Below are positions 17,474 to 28,000 of a stretch of 64,000 bases of DNA, piece by piece. Both the position numbers and the translations under genes were made by a program. A model generated the notes under the pieces. It was not told the origin of the DNA, did not search any database, and saw only the letters and a program-made list of their open reading frames with translations. The stretch's first letter is position 1, and every line of letters starts with the position of its first letter. This stretch comes from Nodosilinea sp. PGN35 (GTDB lineage: Bacteria > Cyanobacteriota > Cyanobacteriia > Phormidesmidales > Phormidesmidaceae): contig NZ_JAQKQJ010000012.1 in the NCBI RefSeq assembly GCF_029109325.1, positions 124,001 to 188,000 on the forward strand. The letters are read 5' to 3'.

Positions 17474-20400
17474 TCAGCCAGCGGAGGGGCTCGGCTCCAA
17501 ATTATAGGTGGTGATCAGCTGCTTGATTTGGGCCAGCACCAGCGGGTCGGCATCCTGCTGCATCAGGGGCAGCAGCTCCCGCAGGGCGCGGGGTGAGGCC
17601 ACGGCCAGGTAGGCCAGTACGGCCTCGCGCACAAAGCCGGTGGGGTGCTGGAGCGAGGCCAGGGTATGCTCGGCGGTCAGGTTCCATCGCTGCACGCGGG
17701 CCAGGTGAAAGCAGCAGGCGATCGCCCAGTCCGACAGAAAGTTGCGCAGGTCGAGCAGCTGCCGCAGGCGATCGCGCGGCGGCAGCGGTCCATAGGCAAT
17801 TAGCGGCGTAGACAGGGCCAGCAGTTTCAGCTTGTCGGCATCCAGACGGCGATCGAGCAGGATCAAAATCGACCGTTTGTTGGCCACATCCACCACGTTG
17901 TCGAGAATTTCAATGCCTCTAGCCCACTGGGCCGCCGAGCCGCTGAGGCTTACCTGGGCCGCCTGAATCGCCGTGGCGGGCGACACAAACCGCAGCAGCA
18001 TAAACAGCCGCTCGGTGGCATCGGCCTGGAGCCCGTTGAGGGCCTCGCGCAGCAGATCGGCCTCAATGCCATCGACCCGACTAGCAGCCAGATCGACCTT
18101 GGCCGCCAGCATCTGCCCGGCAAAGGCCAGCTCAGTATTGATCAGATCTTCGATGCCGCCGCGCCCCAGGCCGCGATCTAAGACCCCGTCAATCAGAGAC
18201 GACCGCTTCACCCCCGACTCCTGGTAGAGGCTGAGCAAAATTCGCAGAATGTGGCGGCGGGTGCTGCCCCAGGTGGTGATCAGGTTTTGAATTAAAAACT
18301 CCAGGGCCGCTACCGTACCAATGTCGCCGATCACCTGCCAGGCCTGGTTACGCAAACTCTCGGGCCGGTAGCTGTCGAGGGCCAGCTCCTGAAGCATGGG
18401 CAGAGCCTCGTTGCCCAGGCGAGTGAGGGCGGCCACGGCGGCCTCGCGGGTTGACTTGTACTGGAGCGCCTTGAGCAGCGAGGGATAGTATTTTTTGTAC
18501 TGGGTGGCGGCGATCGCCTCTAAAATCGCCCGCCGCACCCGCAGCGACGAGTCTTGCAGCAGGTCGTCAATGTAGATGCTGAGGGATTCCATATAGTCGG
18601 CCTCCCCCAGGGCGCGGCAGCCCATCACCCGCTCTCGCTCTTCATCGTGCACCAGCATTTTTCGCAGGGTGGCGGTGGCCTCGGCCCGCTCCTGGAGGTT
18701 GCCCCGCCGCAGCATCAGCGAGGCCGCCGTACCCCGCACCACCGCATCCACCTCCGGCGGCAGATAGGGGCGCAGATCGTTGATATCGAAGCGCTCCTGG
18801 GCCAGCCACACATAGCGCAGGGCCAAGGCCAAAATCTCCGGGGCCTGGTGGGGTACCTCCAGCAGCGCCTGCACCTGCTCGGTGTAGGCCGAGTTGGGGT
18901 GCTCCAGCATAGCCTCCAAACTCTGGCGCTGGAGGGCCGGGGGCAGATCCGCCAGGCGGGGAGCCAAAATTTCGCCCACGTTTTGGGGATCGATATGGCT
19001 CAGCAGCTCAATGCACGATCGCTTGTTGGCATCTAGGCCAGGCTTTTCCAGCTGCTCAATAAAGGCCCGCTTCAGCACCCGCAGGTTGGCGTCAGAAAAG
19101 GTCAGCAGACCGCGCTCGGCCCCCCGCACCAGCAGGTTGAGGTAGCGCGATCGCAGCAGCACCATAATTGCAAACCACACCAGCGCCGCCACAATTGTAC
19201 CCAGCAAAAACAGCCGCGCCTGGGCCAGAGTATCGGTCAGCCCAACCCGGTTGCACAGAGCAATGGTGACCAAAATGGCCACCCCAGTACCCCCCATCGA
19301 CAGCGGCTCAGCAATGCCCCCCACCCACGACTGCACCGTACTGCGCACCTGGTCAGGAATCGGCTGAAACAGAATCGGTCGGGTGGTGGCCACCAGCGTG
19401 TAGCGCAGCCACTCATCAAAAAACTTCAGCACGATCAGCCCGACGAACATCGCCGTTACCCCCAGCCGCACCGGGTAGCTGCCCACCAGGGTAATCACCC
19501 CAATTACCCCAATCACCGAGGGCAGCACCAGCGCCACCTTAAACACCCCCTCCCGCTCAATCAGTCGGCTGGAGGTAAACCACTGTGTAAACAGCTCAAT
19601 CAGCCCCAGTAGGCCGCTAAAAAAGCCTAAAAAAACCGCAATATCGTCTCCGTCCAGGCTGGTCTCCAGCTGATTGAAGAACTGAAACTCAATGGAAAAC
19701 AGCAGCATCTGCGCCAGCACAAAGAACGAAAACAGCAGCACCACGTACTGCTGAATTGGCCCCTGAAGCCGCTGGCGCGACCTGAAGCTCTCCACCGACT
19801 CAGCGTCCTCCGCCTGACGGCGGGGCGAGTCGGGAAAAGCGTGCTCGTAGCTGCGGCTGAGGTGGTACAACAGCGCCGCCCCCACCACCATCACCACAAA
19901 GGAGAGCAGCAGCACGTTTTGTAGCCCAATCAGCTTCAGCAGCAGGTATACCGAAAAGCCGCTGATCACATCGGCCACCAGGTTGCCGCTGCTGATGATC
20001 GGGTACGCCCGTTTGATCTCGCGAATATTGAACAGCTGGTTGGCCGTCACTGACAAATTGAGGTCGTTGAGGCCATAGATGGCCTCAATCCACAGCCGCA
20101 TCGAAAACACCATAGGGGCGGCCAGCAGGGGCACCGTCAGGCCCCAGCGAAACCCCAAAATTGGCAGAGCCATCAGCATGGCGATCATCACGATCACCCG
20201 GCGCAGGGGAAACAGCCGCTGGAGCCACGAATAGACTACGCTCAGCCCCAGACCTACCCCCGCACTGAAGATATAGATCCACGGCAGGCTGGCCGCTCCG
20301 TAGGCATCCAAAAACAGCGCTGCCGAGCTCACCTCGAGCCACAGGATCCCCATGGAGGTGGCAGTGTAGAACGCAAACATGAGCAGCGTGCGTTCTTCTT

Positions 20401-20479
20401 CCCCAGGCCGCAGATTGATAAGGTCGAGAAATCGCTCCCGCAGGGACTCGATTCCCTTAACCGGTCTAGATAAGCTCAT
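17474..20479 (-). CDS. MFS/ATP-ADP translocase-like membrane protein fused to HEAT repeats
   Basis: About 1001 residues from Met at 20479 (MSLSRPVKGIESL...). An upstream ATG at 20512 adds 11 residues. The N-terminal half (about 20-440) has around twelve TM helices and resembles the nucleotide-transporter (Npt/Tlc) branch of the MFS superfamily. The C-terminal half (about 450-990) is soluble and alpha-helical, with HEAT-type repeats such as LQDSSLRVRRAILEAIAATQ and STREAAVAALTRLG. The pairing with a cyclic-nucleotide-binding protein gene 39 bp downstream recurs in cyanobacteria, as far as I recall. The substrate is unknown. Transport and mere sensing are both possible. Confidence 0.75.
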   Translation of the reverse strand: MSLSRPVKGIESLRERFLDLINLRPGEEERTLLMFAFYTATSMGILWLEVSSAALFLDAYGAASLPWIYIFSAGVGLGLSVVYSWLQRLFPLRRVIVMIAMLMALPILGFRWGLTVPLLAAPMVFSMRLWIEAIYGLNDLNLSVTANQLFNIREIKRAYPIISSGNLVADVISGFSVYLLLKLIGLQNVLLLSFVVMVVGAALLYHLSRSYEHAFPDSPRRQAEDAESVESFRSRQRLQGPIQQYVVLLFSFFVLAQMLLFSIEFQFFNQLETSLDGDDIAVFLGFFSGLLGLIELFTQWFTSSRLIEREGVFKVALVLPSVIGVIGVITLVGSYPVRLGVTAMFVGLIVLKFFDEWLRYTLVATTRPILFQPIPDQVRSTVQSWVGGIAEPLSMGGTGVAILVTIALCNRVGLTDTLAQARLFLLGTIVAALVWFAIMVLLRSRYLNLLVRGAERGLLTFSDANLRVLKRAFIEQLEKPGLDANKRSCIELLSHIDPQNVGEILAPRLADLPPALQRQSLEAMLEHPNSAYTEQVQALLEVPHQAPEILALALRYVWLAQERFDINDLRPYLPPEVDAVVRGTAASLMLRRGNLQERAEATATLRKMLVHDEERERVMGCRALGEADYMESLSIYIDDLLQDSSLRVRRAILEAIAATQYKKYYPSLLKALQYKSTREAAVAALTRLGNEALPMLQELALDSYRPESLRNQAWQVIGDIGTVAALEFLIQNLITTWGSTRRHILRILLSLYQESGVKRSSLIDGVLDRGLGRGGIEDLINTELAFAGQMLAAKVDLAASRVDGIEADLLREALNGLQADATERLFMLLRFVSPATAIQAAQVSLSGSAAQWARGIEILDNVVDVANKRSILILLDRRLDADKLKLLALSTPLIAYGPLPPRDRLRQLLDLRNFLSDWAIACCFHLARVQRWNLTAEHTLASLQHPTGFVREAVLAYLAVASPRALRELLPLMQQDADPLVLAQIKQLITTYNLEPSPSAG

Positions 20480-20545
20480 GCCAGATGCAGTGACGGTAGG
20501 CCAGTGCCTCAAGGATACCCAATCTGGTGGATGTGGGCGGGGTTT

Positions 20546-20580
20546 TGGGGGAGGAAGGGGAGGCGGGGAGTGGGGGAGGT
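20546..20580. repeat. G-rich short-period tract
   Basis: Repeated GGGGGAGG/GGGGAGTG-like units lie in the divergent promoter region between the MFS-HEAT gene and ilvH. This is one of several G- or C-rich tracts in the window. Confidence 0.45.
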
Positions 20581-20682
20581 AGTTTTTAAGGCAGGGGTTT
20601 TCGGGATATTATTGAGGTTTGTTAGTTTGCAATTGTCGCGAATCAGCGCTAGTACTGAGACCCCATACATTCCCCAGGCCCT

Positions 20683-21255
20683 ATGGTTAACCCTTCTACG
20701 CTCCCCGGTTCGACGGTGGCCCCTCAGCAGGCCATCAAACACACCCTCTCTGTGCTGGTCGAAGACGAGGCCGGGGTGCTGAGCCGCATTGCCGGTCTGT
20801 TTGCCCGGCGCGGGTTTAACATTGAGAGCCTGGCGGTGGGGCCTGCTGAAACCTCGGGTATTTCTCGCATTACCATGGTGGTGCCGGGCGATGACGCGGT
20901 GATTGAGCAGCTCACGAAGCAGCTCTACAAGCTGATCAACGTGCTCAAGGTCAACGACGTCACCGATACCCCCTGTGTCGAGCGCGAGCTGATGCTGCTC
21001 AAGGTCAATGCCAACAGCACCAACCGCTCTGAGATCATTGAGTTTGCCCAGATCTTTCGGGCGCGGGTAGTCGATGTGTCTGAAGATTCTCTCACCCTGG
21101 AGGTGGTGGGCGACCCCGGCAAGATGGTGGCAATTGTGCAGGTGCTCAACCGCTTTGGCATTCGCGAAATAGCCCGCACCGGCAAAATTGCGCTACCCCG
21201 CGAGTCGGGAGTCAACACCGAGTACCTCAAGTCCCTAGAACGCAAGTTTCAGTAA
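20683..21255 (+). CDS. ilvH: Acetolactate synthase small (regulatory) subunit
   Basis: 190 residues. The N-terminal ACT domain ([22 protein letters not shown], then [15 protein letters not shown]) binds valine for feedback inhibition of branched-chain amino acid synthesis. The C-terminal ALS_ss_C domain follows ([21 protein letters not shown]). The length is somewhat longer than the E. coli protein and normal for cyanobacteria. The catalytic subunit gene is not adjacent. dapB follows after 11 bp, which suggests a small amino-acid operon. Confidence 0.95.
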   Translation: MVNPSTLPGSTVAPQQAIKHTLSVLVEDEAGVLSRIAGLFARRGFNIESLAVGPAETSGISRITMVVPGDDAVIEQLTKQLYKLINVLKVNDVTDTPCVERELMLLKVNANSTNRSEIIEFAQIFRARVVDVSEDSLTLEVVGDPGKMVAIVQVLNRFGIREIARTGKIALPRESGVNTEYLKSLERKFQ

Positions 21256-21266
21256 GGTTTTCAACC

Positions 21267-22091
21267 ATGACTGCTCAAACCACTATTCCCGTCGTAGTCA
21301 ACGGTGCCTACGGCAAGATGGGCCGCGAGGTGATCAAGGCCGTAGCCCAGGCTGACGATATGACCCTGGTGGGGGCGATCGACAAAAATCCTGAGCTGCT
21401 GGGTCAAGACATTGGCGAGGCGATTGGCGCTCAGCCCTTAGAAGTGCCCATCATGAACGACCTGGAGGCCACCCTGGTGGCAGCCCAGAGTGAAGGACTG
21501 GCGGTGATGGTTGACTTTACCCACCCCGACAGCGTCTATGAGTCGGTGCGAACGGCGATCGCCTACGGTGTGCGCCCGGTGGTCGGTACCACCGGCCTCT
21601 CCAACGACCAGATTCGCGACCTGGCGGAGTTTGCCGACAAGGCCAGCATTGGCTGCCTGATCGTGCCCAACTTTTCCATTGGGGTGGTGCTGATGCAGCA
21701 GGCGGCCCAGCAGGCCGCTCAGTACTTCGACCATGTGGAGATTATCGAGCTGCACCACAACCAGAAGGCCGATGCCCCCAGCGGCACCGCCGTGCAGACT
21801 GCCCAAATGCTGGCGGAGGCGCAAAAAACCTTTAACGCGCCTCTGGTGAAAGAAACCGAGACTATGCCGGGGGCGCGGGGGGGGACGACCCCAGAGGGCA
21901 TCAATATCCACAGCGTGCGGCTGCCGGGGCTGATTGCCCACCAGGAGATTCTGTTTGGCTCGCCGGGGCAGCTCTACACCCTGCGCCACGACACCAGCGA
22001 TCGCGCCAGCTTTATGCCCGGGGTGCTGCTCTGCATTCGCCGGGTGATGGCGCTTAAGTCGCTGATCTACGGCCTGGATAAAGTGCTTTAA
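21267..22091 (+). CDS. dapB: 4-hydroxy-tetrahydrodipicolinate reductase
   Basis: 274 residues; NAD(P)H-dependent step of diaminopimelate/lysine synthesis. The N-terminal Rossmann site reads [16 protein letters not shown], where many members have GxxGxMG. The catalytic segment is [17 protein letters not shown], with the His and Lys of the active site. The C-terminal substrate-binding domain is complete. It lies 11 bp after ilvH in the same direction and ends 12 bp from the convergent DUF2062 gene. Confidence 0.96.
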   Translation: MTAQTTIPVVVNGAYGKMGREVIKAVAQADDMTLVGAIDKNPELLGQDIGEAIGAQPLEVPIMNDLEATLVAAQSEGLAVMVDFTHPDSVYESVRTAIAYGVRPVVGTTGLSNDQIRDLAEFADKASIGCLIVPNFSIGVVLMQQAAQQAAQYFDHVEIIELHHNQKADAPSGTAVQTAQMLAEAQKTFNAPLVKETETMPGARGGTTPEGINIHSVRLPGLIAHQEILFGSPGQLYTLRHDTSDRASFMPGVLLCIRRVMALKSLIYGLDKVL

Positions 22092-22103
22092 TCCGGGGCT
22101 GCT

Positions 22104-22733
22104 CTAGCTTATGCTGCGGTCGGGCGCGCTGGCGCGCTGGCCCCTGGGGCCAGTCTTTGACCATCGCACCCGGCGGATTAAGGGCAGCCCACCAAAGTAG
22201 CTGGCAAACCCGGCGACTAGCCCAACTACAGCGCTGCCCAGCATCAGCCGCACGGAGACCTCGGTGCCCATATCCATCCAGTTTTTGAGGGTGTCGAGAT
22301 TGTCAAAGGCCGGAGTAGCGGTGCCCCCCAGCAGCCAGTGACCAACCTGGTAGTTAAAGGCAAAGATAGGCACGTAGGTAAAGGGGTTGCTGACCCAGGT
22401 CGAGGCCGCCGCCATCAGCCGATTGCCCCGCAGCACCGTGGCCACCCCAATGCCAATAAGAGTCTGCAGGCCAAACAGCGGAAAACAGCCCGCAAAGACC
22501 CCCGATGCCATGCCCCGCGCCAGGTGCTCTGGACTGCCCTGGAGCCGCAAAAAGCGCAGATAGACGTAGCGGAGCTGTCGCCGCCACTGGGGTGTGCTCA
22601 GTTTTCCCATTGTGGTCTTAGGTTTAGGGGTCAACTCGGGAGTGGGGTCGATGGCGGGGGTAGTCGTCGTCATGGCGGTGGATATACCGGAGTTTGAGTT
22701 CCCCTGGTGGGCAGGGGCAGTGCAATGAAGCAT
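22104..22733 (-). CDS. DUF2062 domain membrane protein
   Basis: Up to 209 residues. Met21 (22673) is another possible start, since the first 20 residues look non-conserved. A low-complexity Thr/Pro N-terminus is followed by the DUF2062 signature (RLQGSPEHLARGMASGVFAGCFPLFGLQT), with TM helices at about 75-100 and 170-190 and a hydrophobic SNPFTYVPIFAFNYQVG loop. The family is widespread in proteobacteria and cyanobacteria and uncharacterised. Confidence 0.8.
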   Translation of the reverse strand: MLHCTAPAHQGNSNSGISTAMTTTTPAIDPTPELTPKPKTTMGKLSTPQWRRQLRYVYLRFLRLQGSPEHLARGMASGVFAGCFPLFGLQTLIGIGVATVLRGNRLMAAASTWVSNPFTYVPIFAFNYQVGHWLLGGTATPAFDNLDTLKNWMDMGTEVSVRLMLGSAVVGLVAGFASYFGGLPLIRRVRWSKTGPRGQRASAPDRSIS

Positions 22734-22896
22734 GGCTAGGGGCGAGTTGCTCAGTCGCTCTAGCGGGAGACGCGGCGGTAAAATCTTAGAAACACGTTAA
22801 GTTTTTTCTCTATTGTACCCAGCGAACTAACCCTTTAGCGCGTTGGTCTGGGAGCTTCAAAATCCCTTCACCGTATCCCTTCTCTGGGCAGGACAA

Positions 22897-24333
22897 ATGG
22901 GCAGAATAAACGGCATAGACGGCGCTCTTCCTGGGCCAGCGGGTGTAGTACCTCCCGTTGCCCAGGGGGAGACGATCGCGGCGATCGCCACCGCCATTGC
23001 CCCCCAGCAGGGCAGCGTGGGCATCGTGCGGCTGTCGGGTGCCGAGGCCGTGGCGATCGCCCGCGCCCTGTTTTACTCTCCGGGGCGGCAGCGCTGGGAG
23101 AGCCACCGCATTCTCTACGGCCACGTGCGCGACCCCCGCACCGGGCAGTCCGTAGACGAAGCCCTGCTGCTGCTCATGCTGGCCCCCCGCTCCTACACCC
23201 GCGAGGATGTGGTGGAGTTTCACTGCCACGGCGGGCTAATGGCGGTGCAGCAGGTGCTGGGGCTCTGCCTCAGCCAGGGGGCCAGGCTGGCGGAACCGGG
23301 GGAGTTTACCCTGCGGGCGTTTTTGAACGGGCGGCTGGACCTCACCCAGGCGGAGGGGGTGGCCGATCTGGTGGCGGCCCAGTCTACCCTGGCGGCCAAA
23401 ACGGCCCTGGCGGGGGTGCAGGGCAAGCTGACGGGGGCCATTCGGCAGCTGCGCTCCACCTGCCTGGATGTGCTGGCCGAGGTGGAGGCCCGCATTGATT
23501 TCGAAGACGATCTGCCGCCGCTGGACGAAGGCGCGGTGCGATCGCAGCTGGCCACCGTACTGGCCGAAGTCGAGCGCCTGCTGGCCACCGCCGAGTCGGG
23601 GGAACTGCTGCGTACGGGGCTGAAGGTGGCGATTGTCGGTCGCCCCAACGTGGGCAAGTCGAGTCTGCTGAATGCCTGGAGCCGCTGCGATCGCGCCATT
23701 GTCACCGACCTGCCCGGCACCACCCGCGACGTGGTGGAGTCGCAGCTGGTGGTGGGTGGTATTCCCATTCAGGTGCTCGATACGGCGGGCATTCGCGAGG
23801 CCAGCGACCCGGTGGAGCAAATTGGCATTGCGCGATCGCGCCAGGTAGCCCAGGGAGCCGATCTGGTGCTGCTCACCATCGATGCCGCCGCCGGGTGGAC
23901 TGAGGCCGACCAGCGGCTCTACGCGTCGGTGCGGGAGAGTTCCCTGATCTTGGTGATCAACAAGGTAGATCTGCTGGCTGATGGCGCTGCGATTGACAGC
24001 GCCATTCCCAGGGGCTTGCCGACAGTGCACACCGCCGCCGCCCAGCAGCAGGGCATCGATGCCCTGGAGCAGGCGATTCTCAAGACCATCCACGCCGACC
24101 ATCTCACTCCGAGCAACCTGGAGTTTACCGTCAACCAGCGCCAGGGGGCTGCCCTTACCCAGGCGAGAAACGCCCTGGTGCAGGTGCAGCAAACCATCGA
24201 GCAGCAGCTGCCGCTCGATTTTTGGACGATTGATTTGAGAAGTGCGATCGCCGCCCTGGGCAGTATTACCGGCGACGAAATCACCGAGTCTATGCTCGAC
24301 GAAATCTTCAGTCGGTTCTGTATTGGCAAATAG
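22897..24333 (+). CDS. mnmE: tRNA uridine-5-carboxymethylaminomethyl modification GTPase MnmE
   Basis: About 478 residues. Works with MnmG to modify U34 of several tRNAs. An N-terminal tetrahydrofolate-binding domain (about 25-140, [22 protein letters not shown]) is followed by a helical domain. The inserted G domain has the P-loop [13 protein letters not shown], switch TTRD, G3 DTAG and G4 NKVD. The conserved C-terminus is FCIGK with its essential Cys. I chose ATG at 22897. The TTG at 22843 would add 18 residues without family support. Confidence 0.96.
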   Translation: MGRINGIDGALPGPAGVVPPVAQGETIAAIATAIAPQQGSVGIVRLSGAEAVAIARALFYSPGRQRWESHRILYGHVRDPRTGQSVDEALLLLMLAPRSYTREDVVEFHCHGGLMAVQQVLGLCLSQGARLAEPGEFTLRAFLNGRLDLTQAEGVADLVAAQSTLAAKTALAGVQGKLTGAIRQLRSTCLDVLAEVEARIDFEDDLPPLDEGAVRSQLATVLAEVERLLATAESGELLRTGLKVAIVGRPNVGKSSLLNAWSRCDRAIVTDLPGTTRDVVESQLVVGGIPIQVLDTAGIREASDPVEQIGIARSRQVAQGADLVLLTIDAAAGWTEADQRLYASVRESSLILVINKVDLLADGAAIDSAIPRGLPTVHTAAAQQQGIDALEQAILKTIHADHLTPSNLEFTVNQRQGAALTQARNALVQVQQTIEQQLPLDFWTIDLRSAIAALGSITGDEITESMLDEIFSRFCIGK

Positions 24334-24376
24334 ACCTTATCTAAGGTTAGAAGTAGGCTCTGCCTGTAGAAAACTG

Positions 24377-24413
24377 CCAGCTTCCAAGCCGGGAGTCTAG
24401 GCCGGAAAGCTGG
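24377..24413 (+). terminator. Hairpin after mnmE (weak terminator candidate)
   Basis: CCAGCTT at 24377-24383 pairs with AAGCTGG at 24407-24413, with further GC pairing inside. It is followed by GGCAAAA rather than a T-run, so intrinsic termination is uncertain. Confidence 0.35.
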
Positions 24414-24531
24414 GGCAAAAACTGGCGATGTTTAAGTATTTCTGCGACTTAATGCCCTTTTTCAAGACTGCCGCTATGCTTGGTTTCATTGGCAGAGCAA
24501 CCCCAGTGCCTTGCCAAACTAGAGTATTACC

Positions 24532-25044
24532 ATGCCCAAATATACGGTTGACGATGTCCTTGAGATTATCGGCAGTCTTAGCACCGAAGAAAAAGCTGTC
24601 CTTCAAGCTCGGCTGAGCACGGTGCTGACAGCCACGTCCCCGGCGGCCAGCGCCATTCAGCAAAACCGGGCCATGACCGTGGGCGGCAATTTTCAGGTCG
24701 GCGGCAGCGGCGTCACGGTAGATATGAGCCAGCAGCAGCGGGTTGGCCATACCGCCGCAGGCTCCCCTGACGGCGATACCGGCACCACCCAGGTTCTGCT
24801 ACAGGCCCTGGCCGAGCTTCAGCAGCAGGTGCTCACAGCGGGTGGCCTCAACCCAGTTGAAAAGGCGACCGCCAAGGTACCCATTGACACCATGGCGGCT
24901 GAACTTGCTAAAGAAAAACCCGATAAAGATTTGATCGACCAGTCGGTCGAGGCGCTGCGCAAGGGGCTGGCCGGGGTAGAAACCCTGGCCGAGCCGGTCA
25001 TGCGGGTGGCGGCCCTAGTCGCCAAGGCCGTGGTGCTCCTATGA
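24532..25044 (+). CDS. Small helical protein with amyloid-like motif, partner of the STAND-WD40 protein
   Basis: 170 residues, three parts. Residues 1-33 (YTVDDVLEIIGSLSTEEKAV) look like a short helical adaptor. Residues 51-69 are GGNFQVGGSGVTVDMSQQQ. Residues 85-170 are predicted helical and end in a hydrophobic helix (PVMRVAALVAKAVVLL). The central motif recurs in the next protein (GGDFQVGGEGNRVDFSQ), although the rest of the two proteins is unrelated. Its stop overlaps the next start (ATGA), so the pair is translationally coupled. By analogy with bacterial NLR gene pairs that share an amyloid motif, this could be the cell-death effector or adaptor. That is inference; no catalytic residues are visible. 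Confidence 0.7.
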   Translation: MPKYTVDDVLEIIGSLSTEEKAVLQARLSTVLTATSPAASAIQQNRAMTVGGNFQVGGSGVTVDMSQQQRVGHTAAGSPDGDTGTTQVLLQALAELQQQVLTAGGLNPVEKATAKVPIDTMAAELAKEKPDKDLIDQSVEALRKGLAGVETLAEPVMRVAALVAKAVVLL

Positions 25045-28000
25045 ATCCCCCTGAGGCCGAACCAGGGCGCGATGCGGCCTCGGCGTCCCAGGCTCAGGAT
25101 GTGGCGATTGGTGGCGACTTTCAGGTCGGGGGCGAGGGCAATCGAGTCGATTTTTCCCAGACCACCATCGATCAATCCCACGCTCAGATTACCCACATTA
25201 CCCAGGTGGCCTTTGATGCGGTCAAGGCCCGGCCCCTGAACCCGCGATCGCCCTACATCGGCCTGCGCAAGTTTGAGGTGCGCGATCGCGACCTGTTCTT
25301 TGGCCGCGATCGCATGATTGCCCATCTGCAAGAGCGTCTGCAAGACCACTTTTTGCTGGTGCTGGGGGCCTCCGGCAGCGGCAAATCCTCGCTGATCCGC
25401 GCCGGGCTAATTTCTCAGCTGGCCCAGCAGCGGGGCGGCGAATTTCGAGAGCTGATCTGCACCCCCGATCGCAACCCCTTTGAGTCGTTTCGGGCCAGCC
25501 TCACCAGCGCTGGCTACCGCCAGTCAGAAACGGAATTTTTACTGGCAGGACAGCCCGATAGCCTGCTAAAAGCGGCCCAGACCGTCAAGCCCAGCGGCGA
25601 CGAATGGCTAATTTTCATCGACCAGTTTGAGGAACTGTTTACCCTCTGCCCCGACGGAGCCCTGCGCCAGCGATTTATCGACAGCCTGGTGACCTTGGTC
25701 GCGGCTGAACTGCCCGCCGTCAGTCTCGTCGTGGCCATGCGGGCCGACTTTCTCGATCGCCTCAGCGCCTACCCCAGCCTCAGCGGCATTTTGCAGCGCT
25801 CAGAGCTGATCACCGACCTGGGCGACGACGAACTGCGGCTGGCGATTGAGCAGCCCGCTGCCCGCCACGGCGTAGTCTTTGAGCCCGGTTTGGTGGCAGA
25901 AATCATCCAGGGCCTCAAGGGCCGCAATGAAACCGGCGAGGCCGAGCGCATCTCGCTGCCGCTGTTGCAGTACACCCTCAAGCTGCTGTGGGAGAGCAGC
26001 GGGGAGCTGGGCGACCGCATCCTCCGCACCGGCACCTATCGCCAGATCGGCGGCGTGCGCGGGGCGCTCCAGCGGCGGGTCGATGAAATCTACAACGGCC
26101 TATCCGCCCCTGAGCAGCAGGCGGCCAAACACATTTTTTTGCAGCTGGTCGATACCACCACCGCCGATGTGGGCACCACCGCCGTCGGCAAGGCCGTCAG
26201 CCGCCGCGCCATTCTCACCGAGTTTCGCGACCCGGCGGAGCAAAAGGTACTGGAGCAGTTAATTAACGCGAGTCTGCTGGTGAGCGATCGCCCCAGCCCA
26301 GACAGCAGCGCCGTGGTCGAACTGGCCCACGAAACCCTGATCGACTCCTGGGATACCCTCAAGCGCTGGATCGAAGAGAGCAAACCCCTGATTCGCCTGC
26401 GCAACCAGCTCAAAGACGACGCCAGCCGCTGGCATGAGCTGCATCAGCAAAACTCGCCCCAGGCCGAGGCCGAGCTGTGGCAGGGCAGCAAGCTGCAATG
26501 GCTGATGGCGCAGAAGACAGAGCTGTGCGATCGCTTCGGCAATTTCTGCTCTGAAGAAACCGCTTTCATCAATGCCAGCGAAACCCTCGCCGACCAGGCC
26601 CACCGCCGCGAAGTGCAGCGCCTGCGCCGCACCATTGTTGGGGTTGGCATTGCCCTGGCCGCCGTCAGCGGCCTGGCGTTTCTCGCCCTTGACCAGTGGC
26701 TTCGCGCCGAGCAGGGCCAGATCAAAGCCCTCACCCAAACCACCAACGCTGAATTTACCGTCAATCGCGATAGGTTGGAACCCCTCCTGCACGCCCTCGA
26801 GGCAGGTACTCGCCTACAGCGTATACCTGCCTTTCTGCGCCAACCCGAACTTCAGGCTGATGTCATGACCGCCCTTGCCCAGGGCGTCTACTGGGTGCGC
26901 GAGCAAAACCGCCTGGAAGATCACACTGACTCGGTAGAAGCGGTTGCCTTCAGCCCCGACGGTGAAACCATTGCCACCGCTGGCTATGACAAAACCGTCA
27001 AACTTTGGGATAAGCATGGGCAGCTCAAATCAGTAGAACTGCGTCATGAGGGGGCCGTGCTAGATGTCGCCTTTAGCCCTGACGGTCAAACCCTTGCCAG
27101 TGCCGACGACAAGGGCGTAGTTCAGCGCTGGGCAGCAGACGGTACCCCAATTGCTCCACCAATCCAGGCCCACAACGACTACGTTCACAGCGTGCGCTTC
27201 AATCCGATCATGGACTTCTTCGCCAGCGGCAGCGAGGATGGCACGGTCAAATTTTGGAATTCTCAAGGGCGAGAAATTCGGACGATCGAAGCTCACAACT
27301 CGTCCGTCCGAGATATTGATTTCAGCCCCAATGGCCTCACTCTAGCCACTGCTGGTGCCGATGGCACCATTAAACTTTGGGATACCCTGGGCAACCCGAA
27401 ACGCCCCCCCTTACAAGGGCACGAGGGTGAGGTTACGAGTGTTAGTTTTAGCCCAGCGGCTAGCCCCCAGTGGCTCGTGTCAGGAGATAATGAAGGCAAT
27501 GCCCGCCTTTGGAAGGCGACTGGCGAGCCGGTTCGCCGGTTATTGTCCAGCGACAGTACCGCAATTTACAAAATAGAGTTTGACTCCAAAGGTCAGTACA
27601 TTGCCGCCGCTAGAAGTAGTGGCACCATTGACGTTTGGAACGTGTCTGGCAGCTTAATTGCACAGCTAGACATCCATGAACAAGCCGCTATGGATGTTAG
27701 CTTTAGCCCCGATGGATTGTCCTTAGTTTCTGCCAGCTTAGATGGTACAGCCAAACTCTGGCGCATTCTCCAACCCTACTCAACGGTTCTAACCGTTGAC
27801 ACTGATATAGATAACCCCGTTATTGATGTCAGTCTGCATCCTGATGGCCAGCGAGTAGCGGCAGCCATGCACAGTGGAGCGGTGCGACTGTGGACATTAA
27901 GCGGGCCTAATGAGCCAACCCTGACCGTGCTGCCCAACCCCGGTAGCTTTGCCACCAGTGTTGTCTTTAGCCCTAGCGGCGATCGCATCATCAGCGCAGA

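Noticed and set aside
23236..24192. 318-codon antisense ORF in mnmE
   Set aside because: Shadow of the MnmE G domain, with no recognisable protein features.
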